From: Acanthaster planci
Lineage: Eukaryota > Echinodermata > Asteroidea > Valvatida > Acanthasteridae
DNA length: 64,000 bases
Assembly: GCF_001949145.1 (NCBI RefSeq)
Contig: NW_019091416.1
Coordinates: forward strand, 2,089,987 to 2,153,986
Direction: 5' to 3'
A program made the position numbers and the translations under genes. Below are positions 1 through 12,205 of the stretch, one piece after another. Within the stretch, counting starts at the first letter, position 1. Each line of letters begins with the position of its first letter. The notes under the pieces were generated by a model that saw only the letters and a list, made by a program, of their open reading frames with translations, was not told the DNA's origin and ran no database searches.

Positions 1-118
1 AAGTTAAATGAGCCTCGTTTGTGAAATGTAGACTTGTTCCTTTCATTAACTGAGAATACCTAGATGGCACTTGCTACCTGTAATATCAAATATGAGATTG
101 TAACTGTCTTTATTTCAG

Positions 119-1512
119 GGTATAATTGCTCCCTTCTGGTTCCAAGATTTGCTAGTAAGAACCTGTGGCGAGAGACAAGCAGAGATGGCATTACAACTAG
201 GTACTTGTATAAAGTCCTACCAGTAATTCAGTAGGGTCTATCACCAGTCCCTTCAAGTCCATCACAAGTCATCCAGGCTAGAGCCAGGTCATGAGTTATT
301 CAAAGAACTGTGACTTGAGCTTTCCTCTTTCACCGTTCACCCTGTTCCTTGTGATTGGTCTTGTGAAAGAACTTGTGAAATGGCCTTTCAAACGGACTTG
401 TGATGGTCTGTAACGCTTCCGCTTCAAAATACTTTTGTAGCTTGTAACCATGGACTCAGTAGAAGTAGATTCAGAAGCCAATGTGCTGTTGATCAGTCAA
501 ATCGCCACGTTTTCAACTGTCATCTTGCCAATGGAACCCATGTTAAGACAGAGGATGTTTTCCAGTGCATTCTTGCAGGAACTCCTCGTACATCACACAA
601 TTTCCAGATTATCACGACTGTAGTGCAGCATGAAAATGTTCAGATTCAGAATTGTTTAACTCCACTATATCAAAGGTTAATCGTTGAAGGCTCTTTCTTG
701 GTCATTTGCTTAAAAAACTATCCTCTTTTCGTTGACGCTCAGATTCATCTTGGTTCCACTTGAAGGTGCAATAATTTTGTCTTGCATGGTTTTCCTTGGC
801 AGGCACGCTCTTCAAACCAGAGGAAGCGTTGAAGATTGGCATGGTGGATGAGATTGTACCACTGGACGATGTCGTCAGCCAGGCTCGGGAACAACTAATC
901 AAATGGCTCAAACTACCAGGCAAGTAGGAATAGGCAGCCTGAGGGGGGAGTCGATGTAGTTAGGGGAGGGGGTAAAAATTTGACCCCTCCCCAGTTTGCT
1001 TGTAAGCCATGGATAGGCTTGAAAATAAAATTTGACTTCCATAAGTTTTAAGAGAAAAAATCCTCAAGTGTTGGTGGGACTTCATTTATCTAGGAGAAAA
1101 AAGGTGTGAGGCATTTATACCTAGGTCCTTAGGCTGATTGAAGACAAAAACTCTGTAAAAAGATTAATAAGAAAACTTTCAACAGAGAAAATAGTTTTGG
1201 GGGAATGACAGAATTTTTTCAAATTATAGTGTACCTCAAGAGCTCTTGTTGAAAAGAACAATCAAAGTGCACTTGACTGTCACCCATGTTTGGAGGTGCA
1301 GAAGCACATCTAAATATGATTGGCTTTTCATGTGCTGTAAACTATTTGCAGATCACGCAAGGGTCATCACCAAGGGGATGTGCCGGGGGCCCCTCTTAGA
1401 GAAACTACGGGCCAAGCAGGAAGAAGACATAGCCTACTTCAGTCAATTCATCAACAAAGAGGCCATCCAAAAGTCCCTCGGGAGGTACTTGGAGAGCTTG
1501 AAGAAGAAGTAG
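119..1512 (+). CDS. ECI1-like: Enoyl-CoA delta-isomerase 1-like, copy 1 (3' part only)
   Basis: These are the last three coding exons of a crotonase-fold enzyme. By family it moves 3-cis/trans double bonds of enoyl-CoA to the 2-trans position during mitochondrial beta-oxidation of unsaturated fatty acids. Exons are 119-200 (starts GIIAPFWFQD), 803-919 (TLFKPEEALKIG, VDEIVPL, IKWLKLP) and 1352-1512 (ARVITKGM, ending ESLKKK and TAG). Exon lengths of 82 and 117 nt and phases match the two downstream paralogues exactly. The oxyanion-hole and catalytic-Glu exons lie upstream of the window. The second intron starts with GC (CCAG then GCAAGT at 920); the nearby GT at 925 would break the frame. The C-terminus is lysine-rich with no peroxisomal SKL signal, which fits ECI1 rather than ECI2. 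It resembles copy 2 more than copy 3. No clear AATAAA is seen just downstream. Confidence 0.88.
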
Positions 1513-1820
1513 ATTCGACACAAAGACCTGTCCCCTTGCACTTTTTTGCGACCCTGGAGAAATTTTATGACCAATTCTGTGTCCTGCCTTCAGAATGATT
1601 GCATGTCCACATTGGTGGGAAACATTTATATCTTGATGACTGTGTGTGAAAATCGGATGCACTTTATTGCTAACCATTGGTAGCAGTCCTGATACTTTTT
1701 GAAGAAAATTTTGGCTGTCAGGATATTCCAAACTAGAGAATAAGAACATCGAAGTCTGCTCTTTTCACATGCAATGGCTCACAGATGTTGCCTTGGTAAC
1801 CAGCAGACTTTATTTCTCTT

Positions 1821-2071
1821 TATAGACCTTTTTCACCCATGTGACTGGATAGCGCTAAATGTAAACAATACCACCACGTACCGCCTTGGCCACGGTGATC
1901 CCATATGTTCCTACTGGCAGCTTCAATCACGTACAAGCACACGTGCAAACGCTGCATGCTTGACCAGTTTATCTTAAATAAGTAGATTACCATCACAGCA
2001 TTGTGTTCTCGTTACTGTCACAACACATTGCGGTCCAGCACGATTGTGACATCACATGAAACAGGTCCATA
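1821..2071. repeat. Possible MITE, imperfect inverted ends
   Basis: The 15-bp word TATAGACCTTTTTCA at 1821-1835 matches the inverse of 2057-2071 at 13 of 15 positions. The interior has several CACGTG/CACGTAC words. No clear target duplication, so this is tentative. Confidence 0.3.
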
Positions 2072-2654
2072 GAACACCTCTTGCTGGTTCTATATCTGGA
2101 TTGGATGAGATATGGTCACGTGTGGTTCACCGATATCGGCTAGTACATGAACTTTGTATCAGTGTGAATTGGACACATGCCAAGACATAGCGTTGGTTTG
2201 AATTCCATTTTGACTGGTTACAGGTGCCTCGCATGACAAGCGTAGTGAACAGAAACTCAAAAACTGAATTGCCTGTTGAATGGACCGATCCAGCAAGCCC
2301 CGCCCACTGCGCACGTGGGTGTTCAGCGCATGCTCTTCTCGCAATGCAGCTCTACATTTTCCAGCTGCGTGCGTAAGCATATGTCGGACTTTTTTGCACG
2401 CATGTCGGACATAAATCACAGCTGTGATTGGTCAGAACATAATCAGGCAGGGCATAGCCACTTAACGTCGGATTTTCTCACCAGAAAAGGCTGCTTGGGA
2501 CATTTTGTAACCCCCATATTCTTCAACGTTGCAATTGCCCTTTGACCTAACAAAGCACCACGTGTTAATAAGTTTGTGGAAATGAAAAATTTCTTAAAAG
2601 AGTGTGCTCATTCTCCGTGGAACAAATAAGGAAAATTATGTGTGTTGACACGTC

Positions 2655-2676
2655 ATCGGGTGTCAAGTGGTTAATG
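2655..2676 (+). repeat. Isolated terminus of the TTAACCACTTGA repeat family
   Basis: GGGTGTCAAGTGGTTAAT matches the terminal word of the repeats at 8937-8955 and, inverted, 53507-53522. No matching interior was recognised next to it, so it may be a remnant end. Confidence 0.3.
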
Positions 2677-4549
2677 GATTGGTCTATTGATGATTATTTG
2701 TATAATTGAACTACAACAGTTCAGTTACAAAACCCTGAAAAGTTTCCTACATCTGTTATACGTTTGAGACAGAGGTATGTTATAAAACATAAATGGACTG
2801 GACTGGCTTTCATCCCCGGGAAATATAATCCTCTTCTTGTCTCATAGTTCCTTGATGGGTAGACATGTACTAGTGACCCCTATTGTCAGGCCACCTGTGA
2901 GTACTAGAACACCAGTTTGTTTATTAGAACAAAACCAACAAAGGGTTGCTTTGTAAAAGAATCATTCAGTCAAGAATAAATACCACGTAATTGAATGCAC
3001 ATTTGGTAGCCTTGATAACAGTCAATTGACAACTTAATCATTTATTTCATTAAACAGGTTCAACACCTGAGCCCCACTTAAATGATTACTCAACTGTTTA
3101 ATTCACAAATAACTTGCAGTTGGTAAAACAAGTGAAGGCCATTAATTGGTGCAACTTCCAGCATCAATTGTCAGTTTTTATGTGCCCAGATATTTTTTTT
3201 TACTTGTTCCAATTTCTGGCTTTTCACCTTGTCGAGTTTGTCAATCATTTCCCGCTTTGCCGTCAACTTTTGGTTGAAAAATGGTCATGCATTTTTAAAA
3301 TGTCTTCGTGTTTGCTTGGATGTCATTCCTCCTGATAAGCCCATTTTATTCTCTCTGTCTAGTACTTCCAACGGCGAATCCTCCTTAGAAATGCCTACTC
3401 TGTGATTAGTTGAACCATTTTTGACTTTGAAGATTAACCGAAAGATTTCTATTAACATTTTGAAAAATTAATGTTTGTAAATAGAAATATGTTGAGAGAT
3501 TCATAACAACATTGCATAAATCTGCCAGCTTTCACCTTTGTGTGCCACAGATGGCATCAATTATACACTGTAGTTGGATAAAGACACAGAAAGCGATGTA
3601 AACGTGAATAAAATTTGTTCCATTTGGTGTGCTCATTTTGTCATACTAGAAATTATGTTGTGCGTTGATGTGTGTGCCATTGTTACAAAATGCATAAATT
3701 TCAAAAGACAAACAGATGACCCTAGAAGATTGCTTTGCTCAGATCCGAGGTTTTCCTTACACGTCATCCATGTTTTCTCTTGCGAATCTTTTTTTATTGT
3801 CGAATTGCCTTGTTGAGTTGTTAACAAGTGGATGTCTGTCTAATTTCAAATTTCTAGGTCAAGTTGTTTGTTTGCAGAAGGTGACAATTCGACATTCAGG
3901 ACATTTTTTGTTTCCGGCGGGTAGAACGCTTGTGATATTGCTTGAGGAATCGTGAGGTATTTGGGAGAAACCTTGTTCTTAGATATACGTTGCGGTTTTT
4001 TGTTTGTTTTTTCATTTTATCTTTTACTGTCAAGTCAGACAGGTCGACAGTGAAGAAAGCACTAAGGGAGTTTCTTATTTAAACGACATTAATGTTGAAT
4101 GTTGATAGACCACAAAACTTTATGTTAATAAAAAGTGAAAATACCATTTTTATTAAAGTCAATTCTCAGTTTTTGATTAAAAATATTCAAATGAAATGAC
4201 TATTGGTAAAGAAAGTTATTTAACATGCTTTAAAAGTTCAGAGAAAACGAGCTTTTTCAGTGCCAAATACTAGGACTTGCATTTCAATAAATGTATAATG
4301 TAGCACGTGTTGGCTTGGCTACCGTAGATTCAAACAGCGCCAGCTATAGCTGGCCAGGCGCTAGCGAGAGTATCCAAACATAATTTTACCGAGTGTTACA
4401 TTACACATGCTGTCAGGCCGACAGTTCACTACTACTAGTGCACTGGCAAAAGGGCATTGTTGTGCCAATGAAAGACCGTGCGTTTAAAAAATTAAATTTA
4501 TTTCCCAAAACTGTTAACTGCTGCAGACAGATTTTCTGGCAATCTTTCA

Positions 4550-4577
4550 ATGCCAATTTTTGGTTTTGGAGGATCTG
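4550..4577 (+). CDS. Possible first coding exon of ECI1-like copy 2
   Basis: A 28-nt segment opens with ATG and ends in phase 1 at a GTGAGT donor (4578), the phase needed to join the exon at 6829. The encoded start (MPIFGFGG) does not look like a mitochondrial presequence and the start context is weak. It could be a chance match. A second phase-1 candidate ends at a GTAAGC donor near 2372, downstream of a GC box (about 2297) and a CACGTG E-box. Confidence 0.15.
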
Positions 4578-4902
4578 GTGAGTTGGGTAACGTGAGTCAT
4601 GAGATCGAGAGCAGTCCTCTGAACTGGAACACTATAAAACTGTCATGGATGCTTTGCATGCAGTAGGAAAAAAAGCTGGAGGTAGGTAAGGCTCCGGCCA
4701 TGTTGGGCTTCGAACCCAATAAGGCTGAATATTTTTTTCTGGGCGCTCTACATGTTGCTGTGATGCAATTTCAGGCATCCTCGTTTTCTTCTTCCTTCGT
4801 CTTTTTCTGTTAATTTTTATTTACTGCAAAAAGGGAGTTGTGTGCGCCCCAACCCCCCTGGATCTGCCCCTGGTAGTGGTGGGACCTGGTGACTACCTGC
4901 AA

Positions 4903-5133
4903 GGGCGGAAATCTCTCATCGATCGTGGGAGGGACATCCATTTACGCTTTTTTGTGCACACCGTGTTAATTATCTAATTCCATTTATAAAAACTCAAAAG
5001 GGAAAATCTTCGATTCATCAATTCCTTTAGTGTTTTGTTTTGCTTAAAACATGGAGGGGACATTTGACATTGTGTCCCCCCGTACCAAATTCATGCGGGG
5101 GACGTGTCCCCCCACCCCCCGGGATTTCCGCCC
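4903..5133. mobile_element. Possible MITE with GGGCGGAAATC inverted ends
   Basis: An 11-bp end GGGCGGAAATC (4903-4913) is exactly inverted at 5123-5133. TGACTAC occurs just outside both ends (4890-4896 and 5135-5141), possibly a target duplication if the left boundary is a few bases further out. The interior has G- and C-runs and no coding potential. Confidence 0.45.
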
Positions 5134-6828
5134 ATGACTACACGGTCACAGACTTTAGTCTGGTGGTACATTTATATGTAATTCAGTGAAAGTTAGACTA
5201 GGAATGATCTGGTTAATTCTATCTGGGCTTGGATGGGAAAAAGCTATCTTGAGTACTCCAGCCGTATCACTCATGACATCTGGAAATTTATGATTCAGGG
5301 TCGGAGTTCCATGTACTCCAGCCACAGCGCTTGTGATACAGTACAAACCACTTTGTCTAGCCCCCCTCCCCAAATAAATGTGATGTAGGACGATGGACGT
5401 CGATCCGCTTATTGGCCAGAGTTTCAAGTTCAAGAAGCTTTTTTTTCCGGTAAAAATATGTTCAACTCTGATAGGCTCTCGCTTTTCCCAAGATTGGCTA
5501 CTATTGTGTGCCAAATACTTGAAAATGCGCTCTACTTGTGTACGGGGTTTTTGACTCCCAAAGTGAAAGAGCAGTAGCAAACATTAAAAGGTGACATCAC
5601 TTGCAAGGATCTAATGCCTTAACCCCCCCCCCACAAAAAAAATTGCTTCTAGAACCGTGTTTGTCGTAACATTTAGAAATTTGCGATTAAGAGGTGGAGT
5701 TACTCAAGTCACTACATGTATTAAACCGAAGTGAGTGCATGTTAGATTTAGAAATTTTTAAAGTTTAAAATTCTGTACGTCACAACATGAGAGTATGTGG
5801 TCACAGTTAAAAGACACTGAATCTTTACGATTTTGAAACACAGGACAGTTTTTGGCGCCAGAAAATGTAGCAGTTTTTGAGCACTCAGGCACCCCCTCCA
5901 CTCCCAAAGGTCAAATCATCTGTAAACAAAATGCAAATGTGGCCTACTCCTAGTGTGAAAAGGTTATATCATGCATTATTGTGACACCATTGTCTTGATT
6001 TTTTTGGGCCATAATGTAATTGTGTTCAAATAAAAATTGAATGAGAAATTTATTGATGTGCTACATGTGACATTGTAACAAACAATATTCCTTTGTTTCT
6101 TTTATCATTTGTTTAAAAATTTTAGCTGCTCAATCTAATATTTCATAGACATGAAAATGAAGTAAATTTAATCCTTGTTTAGCAAATTATCAAGTTATTA
6201 ACATTATTCCCATGTTCACAAAGCGCTTTCTAAATAGTTCAATCTTGCTTCTTTTCTTCCTTTTTTAAAACTGAATTCCTGCATATTCCTTCCTTCCACC
6301 CAGCACACCTGCTATTACGATCGCTGGGAGCCTCAACGCTTTGTAGGAGTAAGGCTGGTGCCGCGCCTCTCTTGCTATCACAGCAGAGACGTCATTATGC
6401 CGATCCTGGAAAGTATATCCAGGTTGAAAGAGACATTGTCTGTGAAGGTACAATGAATGGAAGAAGAGGGAGAAAAAAAATCTTAGTTGCTTTGGCCATG
6501 GTTCAGTGATGTAAGTGCAGTGAAACTGCACAGGAGTAGCTGCCCGCATAGGCCTTTTTTTTTTTTTTCACGGGTATTGAAAGAATATAGCTTGTGTATG
6601 ATGGTGCAGGATTCCGGGGGGGGGGGGTGCTACACAGGTGTCTACCTCCCCACCCAGTGCAATATTAACATTATCACAATCATTACCATTCGGGAGAGAA
6701 TTTATGTTAGCTGTTAAAAGTCCTGAAAAATCACAGTATTTTGGGGGGGTTGTCATTGTTACGGCCGTGCATGTTTCTGTTTTTCTCCATTTCCCAACAT
6801 CTTACCCCCTGTGGTTGGCTCAGTACAG
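5134..6828. other. Non-coding upstream of the first placed exon of ECI1-like copy 2
   Basis: AT-rich sequence with C-, T- and G-homopolymers. No exon or repeat family recognised. Probably the first intron or 5' flank of copy 2. Confidence 0.4.
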
Positions 6829-9800
6829 ATATTGCCATCGTGAAGATGAACAAGAAACCAGTGAACAGCATGTGTGGAGACTTCATGAGAGAGTTGAGCG
6901 TCACACTGGAGAAACTGCGAAATAACGAGACCTACCGAGGTGCCATTCTTACATCTGTAAGTCCCCCCCCCCAAAAAAAAGAAAACACCTCACTCCAGGA
7001 GGCATCTTGGATCTCAGCATTACAGTGACAAATTTTGTCATCTTCCAAATTTGGCTCAGTCAGACACAGCATTGTGGAATTATGGCCGTGAGATTTCACC
7101 TTAGCATAGTGCAGATCAGCATTTTCCTGTGAATACTGCTTAGTCGCTGGAAAGCTTATTTAGAGGTTTGGTCTTTTATAAACAAAATATTTACCCCAAA
7201 ATGATAATTGGAGTCTGCATCTTCTTCGGCTACGTCTTGACTCGCTGAACGTCTTGCTGATGTATTTACAGTAAATAATTATTATACTGGTTAACAAAAT
7301 GTGTGCACCCACGGGAATAGTCACCGTAAGGAGCAAACACTACCAAGTCAGATCCTCTCTCCGTATCCGGACACTAGTTGAACTAAAAATGCCTGCTAAA
7401 ATACAGGCTGGGGCACAAAAACTGTCTTCTGGCTCTGCGCTGCGAAGGAGTGGTGTGATTCTGTTTTGTTTAAATAGCGCTTTCAGCTACTCGGGCTATT
7501 TACACCAATATCTATACGTTTATTAGTAACCTTTATTAGCTTCACATTAAGGAGTTAGGAAGAAGGTCCAGTTTTAGAGGCAGGAGGAAACTGGAGTAAC
7601 CAGAGAAAACCTGCGAGAGAGAGAGTATGGACTGGAAACCAAATGCACTTAAAGCCCGGGCCAAGCCGGGACTCGAACCCGGGCCTCAATGGTGCAAAGC
7701 GAGGAAAGAGCTGCTAGGCTAACCCGCTCCCCCTGGTGTGATGCTGCCTGCACTCATGGTTTTTATGCTGCCCAGTCCATTGAATTTGATGGCAGGGCAA
7801 ATTAAAGCTCGTTACTCGTCAGGACTTGAATGTCTACCACATGCCAACAGTATTCTGTTAAGCTGACTTGCCAAGATGGCAACGTGTGTCGGTATACTTT
7901 CAAAATACAGCCAAATGTTCAAGACGCTCGACGGTAAAATACAGTACCACCTTCATACATCATATTGATCACTGCAACCACATATTTATATCACTCCAAG
8001 GTCCCCCCTCCAAGGGACAAAAAAATTGTGACAACAGTTCATACACAGTGGTCAAGTTTATTGTAACACACCGTCTGCCTCCCTAGGTTTCCCAGACCTT
8101 TTTGTGTGCCTACTAAACTAATGCTGGGAGAACTGTGTACATGCATGTTGGCCATGGGAGGCTTAGAGGGAAAGGTTGGCACCTTAACCAGTCAGCTGTC
8201 CTTAGGAATATAGATAGCTGGATGATGTGAACTCCGCCCCCTGTGTGCTGTGGTAAAGAATCAGCCGAAGCATATCCTTAACTGTGGGTCAAGCAACCAA
8301 CCTTCTTTTTTTTGTTCTTGCCTCTTTTAGGCTAAGCCTGGTATTTTCTCGGCAGGCCTTGACATCAATGAGATGTACCAGAGGTCAACTGACCACATCA
8401 GCGTGTTCTGGAGAACGATTCACGAATTCTGGCTCGGGCTGTATGGAACGGATCTGGCAATGGTTGCCGCCATTAATGTAAGTTTCTTCGTTGGATCTTG
8501 TGATATGTTTGAAAAGAGTATACGCTTTGTAGAACTTGTGAAAACAAATGAGGGAAAACCTACCTAGTCCTCATTCTAGGGGATTTGATCACACCGGGGA
8601 CAAAAGCTCTCCACCACCGCAGCGATGAGCCACACAGCACCACTGCACGCTAATCTGGCCCCTATTGAAAAGAGGTCAGCAGTGCACTGAGCCAGGTTCA
8701 TGAACGAAAGAAAGTTACCTAACACCGCACAATCTGGGCTCTTTTTACAAGGCTGCAGGCCTGGCTGAAATACTCGGACGTCATTGGAGGTCACCTGTCA
8801 ACTTAGAGTAGTGCCTAAAGATTACTTTGTGTGGCTATAAACGACTGTTAAATGGAATGAATTTTTGAAGAATTTTGAAAACGGAAAAAATGATAATTAT
8901 GCCAGCCCAGCATCATCAACATTGAATAATGCCCCGGCATGAAGTGGTTAATATGTCCATTACTCTCGGGGTACTTGAATTGGAAATCAGGCCTTCTAGA
9001 TATGGATCCCAAAATAACCTCTAGTCACTCGGCACTAATTAAGAGGTACACCAGCTGAAAATGGAATGGCATATTTACAGTGGTGTTTATACTGCATGGT
9101 GGTATCACTCTCTTTTTCAGGGCCATGCCCCTGCCGGTGGGTGTCTGATGGCACTGAGCTGTGATTACAGGATCATGTCACAGGGTGACTACATAATAGG
9201 ACTCAATGAAACGCAATTGGTGAGGACTTTTTTGGGTCTGTGATAAGCAGCATTCGAAAAGTGATGTGAGATTGTGCATTTGAACGATTTAAACCTGTCA
9301 AAAACTGGGAAACAGCAGTCATTAGATCAAAAGGGAAAGAGGGAGGTCTTACAGCAGTGAAGGTCGTTAGGAAGTTTCCTTTTTATCTCAGGCTGTAAGC
9401 GTACACATGGCCATCCAGATAGAACGGAGCTCACGATATCACTACACCAAGTACCCTGCATATGAAGTAATTACTGAGGATTGACGGATCCCAGAAACTG
9501 GTGAAGATTTCTACTTCTCTGCCAATTTCTGCTCCCTTCCAGTTGAAAATAATTGGTCTAGAGTGACGTGTCACATTTCATTCTCAGATGAGTCAATGCG
9601 TGAGCTTGACCTTGACTTTGCCTCGTTTACATTTGTCCAAGTCACTGTGGCCTTTTCTCAGTTGCAGCCCAACTGTAACTTTGGCTAAACTTGCGGTTCG
9701 TCTCTGCCAACAGGTTCATCATATCGTATGCTCCACAATCAGTTTCAAGTACATGTTTTTTTGCTGTTTGTTCTGCACGAGCATTCTCCAAACCATGGCT

Positions 9801-12205
9801 TTGTCATATGCTGTCGCGTTAGGGGACTGAATTCATGCAAACTAAAATCTGAAATCAATGAGGGAATGAAGATGAGATTCGGAAAACTGCGGAGTGCCTT
9901 CTTACAATTGGTAAAGTGAAATGTTTAACCACTCTCTGCCCCATCTTCAAGATCACTGAATCTTTATCAAAAATGCCTCTGTGTTTCGGTGTCATTTTTC
10001 CCCTGCAGGGCATCTTACCACCGTTCTGGTTACAAGAGTTGATGGCCCGAGCCTGTGGAGATAGAGAGGCAGAGATGGGATTGCAACTGGGTAATTTTTA
10101 AATTTTTGTGGGGGGGGGTTGAAAATACCATTTTCAAGGAAGTGGTTCAACTAAAACTTCCCCCAAACTGAGAGTGATTTGTTGGCCCTCTGGAAACACC
10201 AACAAAATATGGACAGTTTTGACGGCGTCCATGTGGCATTGTTATGTGATTTCCACTACTGCAGAACAGTGGCTAGAAGCCAGTGTGTGATTCCGTTACG
10301 GAGTAATGATGCACGTCTCTTAAATTATCATACCTTCAAAACTTAGAATTCCCCCCCCCATCACTTCATCGCTTGTCGCCATGAAATTGTTTTCATCCAT
10401 ATGTTGACTAACTGTGATCTTATTGTTATTTTCCTGGTGCTGTATTCACCAAAGCATTTCATGGTTACCAAAGTCGATGTGCAAGTCAATAATAAAGCAT
10501 TTTCCAGGGATAAAATGTCAGGAGCATGCTGTTAGGGTTGAGTCAATTTAAATAATTCACAATTCAAATATTCAACTTTTAATTCGATCGAATATCCAAA
10601 TACTTGGTCGGACTGACTGGCTGATTGTTGAACGAACCATTTACTGAATCAGTTGCAATAACGCACCTAAATGTACATTATAATCACTACAACAGCTTCT
10701 CACGTCTTGGAGTATCTCCAGCCAAAACTCCATTAAAACAAAAGAAATTTCTCCCTTTTCTTGAATTTAAATATTCAAATTTGAAAAGTGAGATGCAAAT
10801 GTTCCACAATCGATAATAGTTGGACGTTCAGCACAGCCCAACATGCTGTATTGTGATTTACTCTTTTCTGCATTTTTTTTGGCAAGAGGTTTGAAATTGA
10901 GGGACCATGGGAGAGGGGATTCTGCTGTAGAGCGGTGTTCCATTTGATGGGTCTTTTCTGCTTACTGAAACGAAAGCATGTCTGTTACTTGCAACTGGTC
11001 TTGTGACTAGTCTTGTGAGTGGTTTTGACTACAGCACATGCAGAGCTAGTAATGATGATAGACTGATGTTAATGATGCTGAAATTTTTACCACAAAATAC
11101 TTTTATCCTTTCAAATGTTGACTGAAATGAATTAGGTATGGCTGTATTACAGCCTTACTAATCCCCTAAACAGACTTTCAACAATTCCCGATCTTGGTTT
11201 TGCCAGGCACACTGTACACCCCAGAGGAAGCATTGAAGATTGGCCTAGTGGATGAGGTTGCACCGTTGGACAGCGTTGTCGACAGGGCTCGGGAGCAAGT
11301 TATCAAATGGCTGAAAATACCAGGTATAAAGTCCAAATAACCACACATCGACAAACAGCATACAGCATCAGACCAACCACAAGGCATACAAGAAAAATGG
11401 AAATGCGCTCATTATTTTCCAGTTATTAAAGCAAATTGTGCATCCTGTTTGGGGTCTGGAGGAAAATGGGAAATTATTTCCTAAAACGACTGCCCAGATT
11501 TTTTCATCCATTGGGAAATTCTTATCTCCTGCAAGGTGATAGTTTTTAAAATACTGGTAGTTTCAACAAAAAAAATCAATTGGCAACTTATCCCTTGCCT
11601 AAGCCCCCACTGGATATGCCACAGTGTTTGGCCTCTGTAATTTTCAGATAACCACATTCCAGCTTAGTTAACAGACTGATTTCTCCAGTTTACTTTCTGA
11701 ACGAAAGATTGATGGCAGCTTGATTTCAGTTTTCAAACACCGATATGCTTTGTTATGTGGACCTTCTATCCTCTGTCCCGTTTGTTTTCTGTTTCCCTGG
11801 TTTGTGGTTGTCCGTTTTCCTAGGGCTCTAGACACAGAACTCTAAAAAAAAAAAGCAGAGTTTTTGTAGTCAAACTGTCAGTCTTTCAGCCTGTTTGTCT
11901 TTCAACTATTTCAAAACCGTTTAATCTGATCCTTTGAAAGAATGCAAGACTTGAGCCACAGACCTGAAGCAACATGTGGGTATTTAAAAGTGTGTGATTT
12001 GAAGGTTCTCGTTGTTTTTTCAGATTATGCAAGGGTCGTCACCAAGGGTATGCAGAGGGGACCGCTCCTGAAGAAACTCCAGGCATCACAGGAAGAAGAA
12101 GTCGCATTCAATGCCGAGTTCATCCACAGGGAGTCCACCCAAGACGTCATTGAGAAGTATCTGATGAGCCTGAAGAAAAAGAAGAAGAAAGTTGACGGGC
12201 AGTAG
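6829..12205 (+). CDS. ECI1-like: Enoyl-CoA delta-isomerase 1-like, copy 2 (N-terminal exon unresolved)
   Basis: Six exons are placed: 6829-6956, 8331-8477, 9121-9219, 10009-10090, 11207-11323 and 12024-12205 (TAG). All phases agree, giving 251 residues after the missing first exon; human ECI1 is about 300 residues. Landmarks in order are AIVKMNKKPVNS, RGAILTS, the oxyanion-hole segment FSAGLD, HAPAGGCLMAL with CDYRIM, then GLNETQL, whose Glu (codon 9208-9210) aligns with the catalytic base of mitochondrial delta3-delta2-enoyl-CoA isomerase. The C-terminal helices run from PEEALKIG to a lysine-rich tail ending VDGQ. No PTS1 is present. A mitochondrial presequence is expected but must lie in an upstream exon ending in phase 1. 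Candidates are 4550-4577 (starts MPIFGFGG, GTGAGT donor) and a segment ending near 2372 (GTAAGC donor) beside a GC box and E-box; neither is convincing. The gene looks intact and catalytically competent. Confidence 0.92.
7464..7733 (-). mobile_element. tRNA-derived SINE (family 1), full-length with target-site duplication
   Basis: Read on the minus strand it starts with a tRNA-like head: an A-box-like GGTTAGCCTAGCAGCTC and a B box GGGTTCGAGTCCCGG. A body and AT-rich tail follow (GCCCGAGTAGCTGAAAGCGC near the tail). It is flanked by 13-bp direct repeats, 7451-7463 and 7734-7746 (TGGTGTGATNCTG, one mismatch), as expected of LINE-mediated insertion. It sits in intron 1 of ECI1-like copy 2 (6957-8330). 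A shorter relative lies at 31536-31751. Confidence 0.85.
8594..8955 (+). repeat. Dispersed repeat (family also at 53.5-54.1 kb)
   Basis: Segments such as CCGCTGCACGCTAATCTGG-like, AGGCCTGGCTGAAATACTCGG and TTTTTGAAGAATTTTGAAAACGG occur in the same order at 53722-53990. The right edge has GGCATGAAGTGGTTAA, whose inverse (TTAACCACTTGATGCC) marks the left side of the 53.5-kb copy. This suggests a DNA transposon family with those termini. No coding sequence. It lies in an intron of ECI1-like copy 2. Confidence 0.6.
10533..10841. mobile_element. hAT-type non-autonomous element (MITE)
   Basis: The ends are TAGGGTTGAGTCAATT and ...TTCAGCACAGCCCAA. It is flanked by a perfect 8-bp duplication, CATGCTGT at 10525-10532 and 10842-10849. 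It is the same family as 47375-47826 but shorter, and non-coding. It lies in an intron of ECI1-like copy 2 (10091-11206). Confidence 0.85.

Larger units (their letters stand above)
1513..4549. other. Intergenic, ECI1-like copies 1 and 2
   Basis: Holds the 3' UTR of copy 1, the possible MITE at 1821-2071, a remnant repeat end at 2655, and a GC-rich stretch near 2290-2440 (GC box CCCCGCCC, E-box CACGTG, reverse CCAAT box) that could be a promoter of copy 2. Nothing else recognised. Confidence 0.4.

Noticed and set aside
920-927. GT at 925 as donor for ECI1-like copy 1
   Set aside because: It would add five bases and shift the frame of the conserved last exon; GC at 920 keeps the phase shared with the paralogues.
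4681-4720. tRNA B-box-like word (minus strand GGGTTCGAAGCCCA)
   Set aside because: No A box or tRNA fold nearby.
5155-5580. 141-codon open frame on the minus strand
   Set aside because: No family resemblance and no supporting signals; lies just beside a MITE-like repeat.
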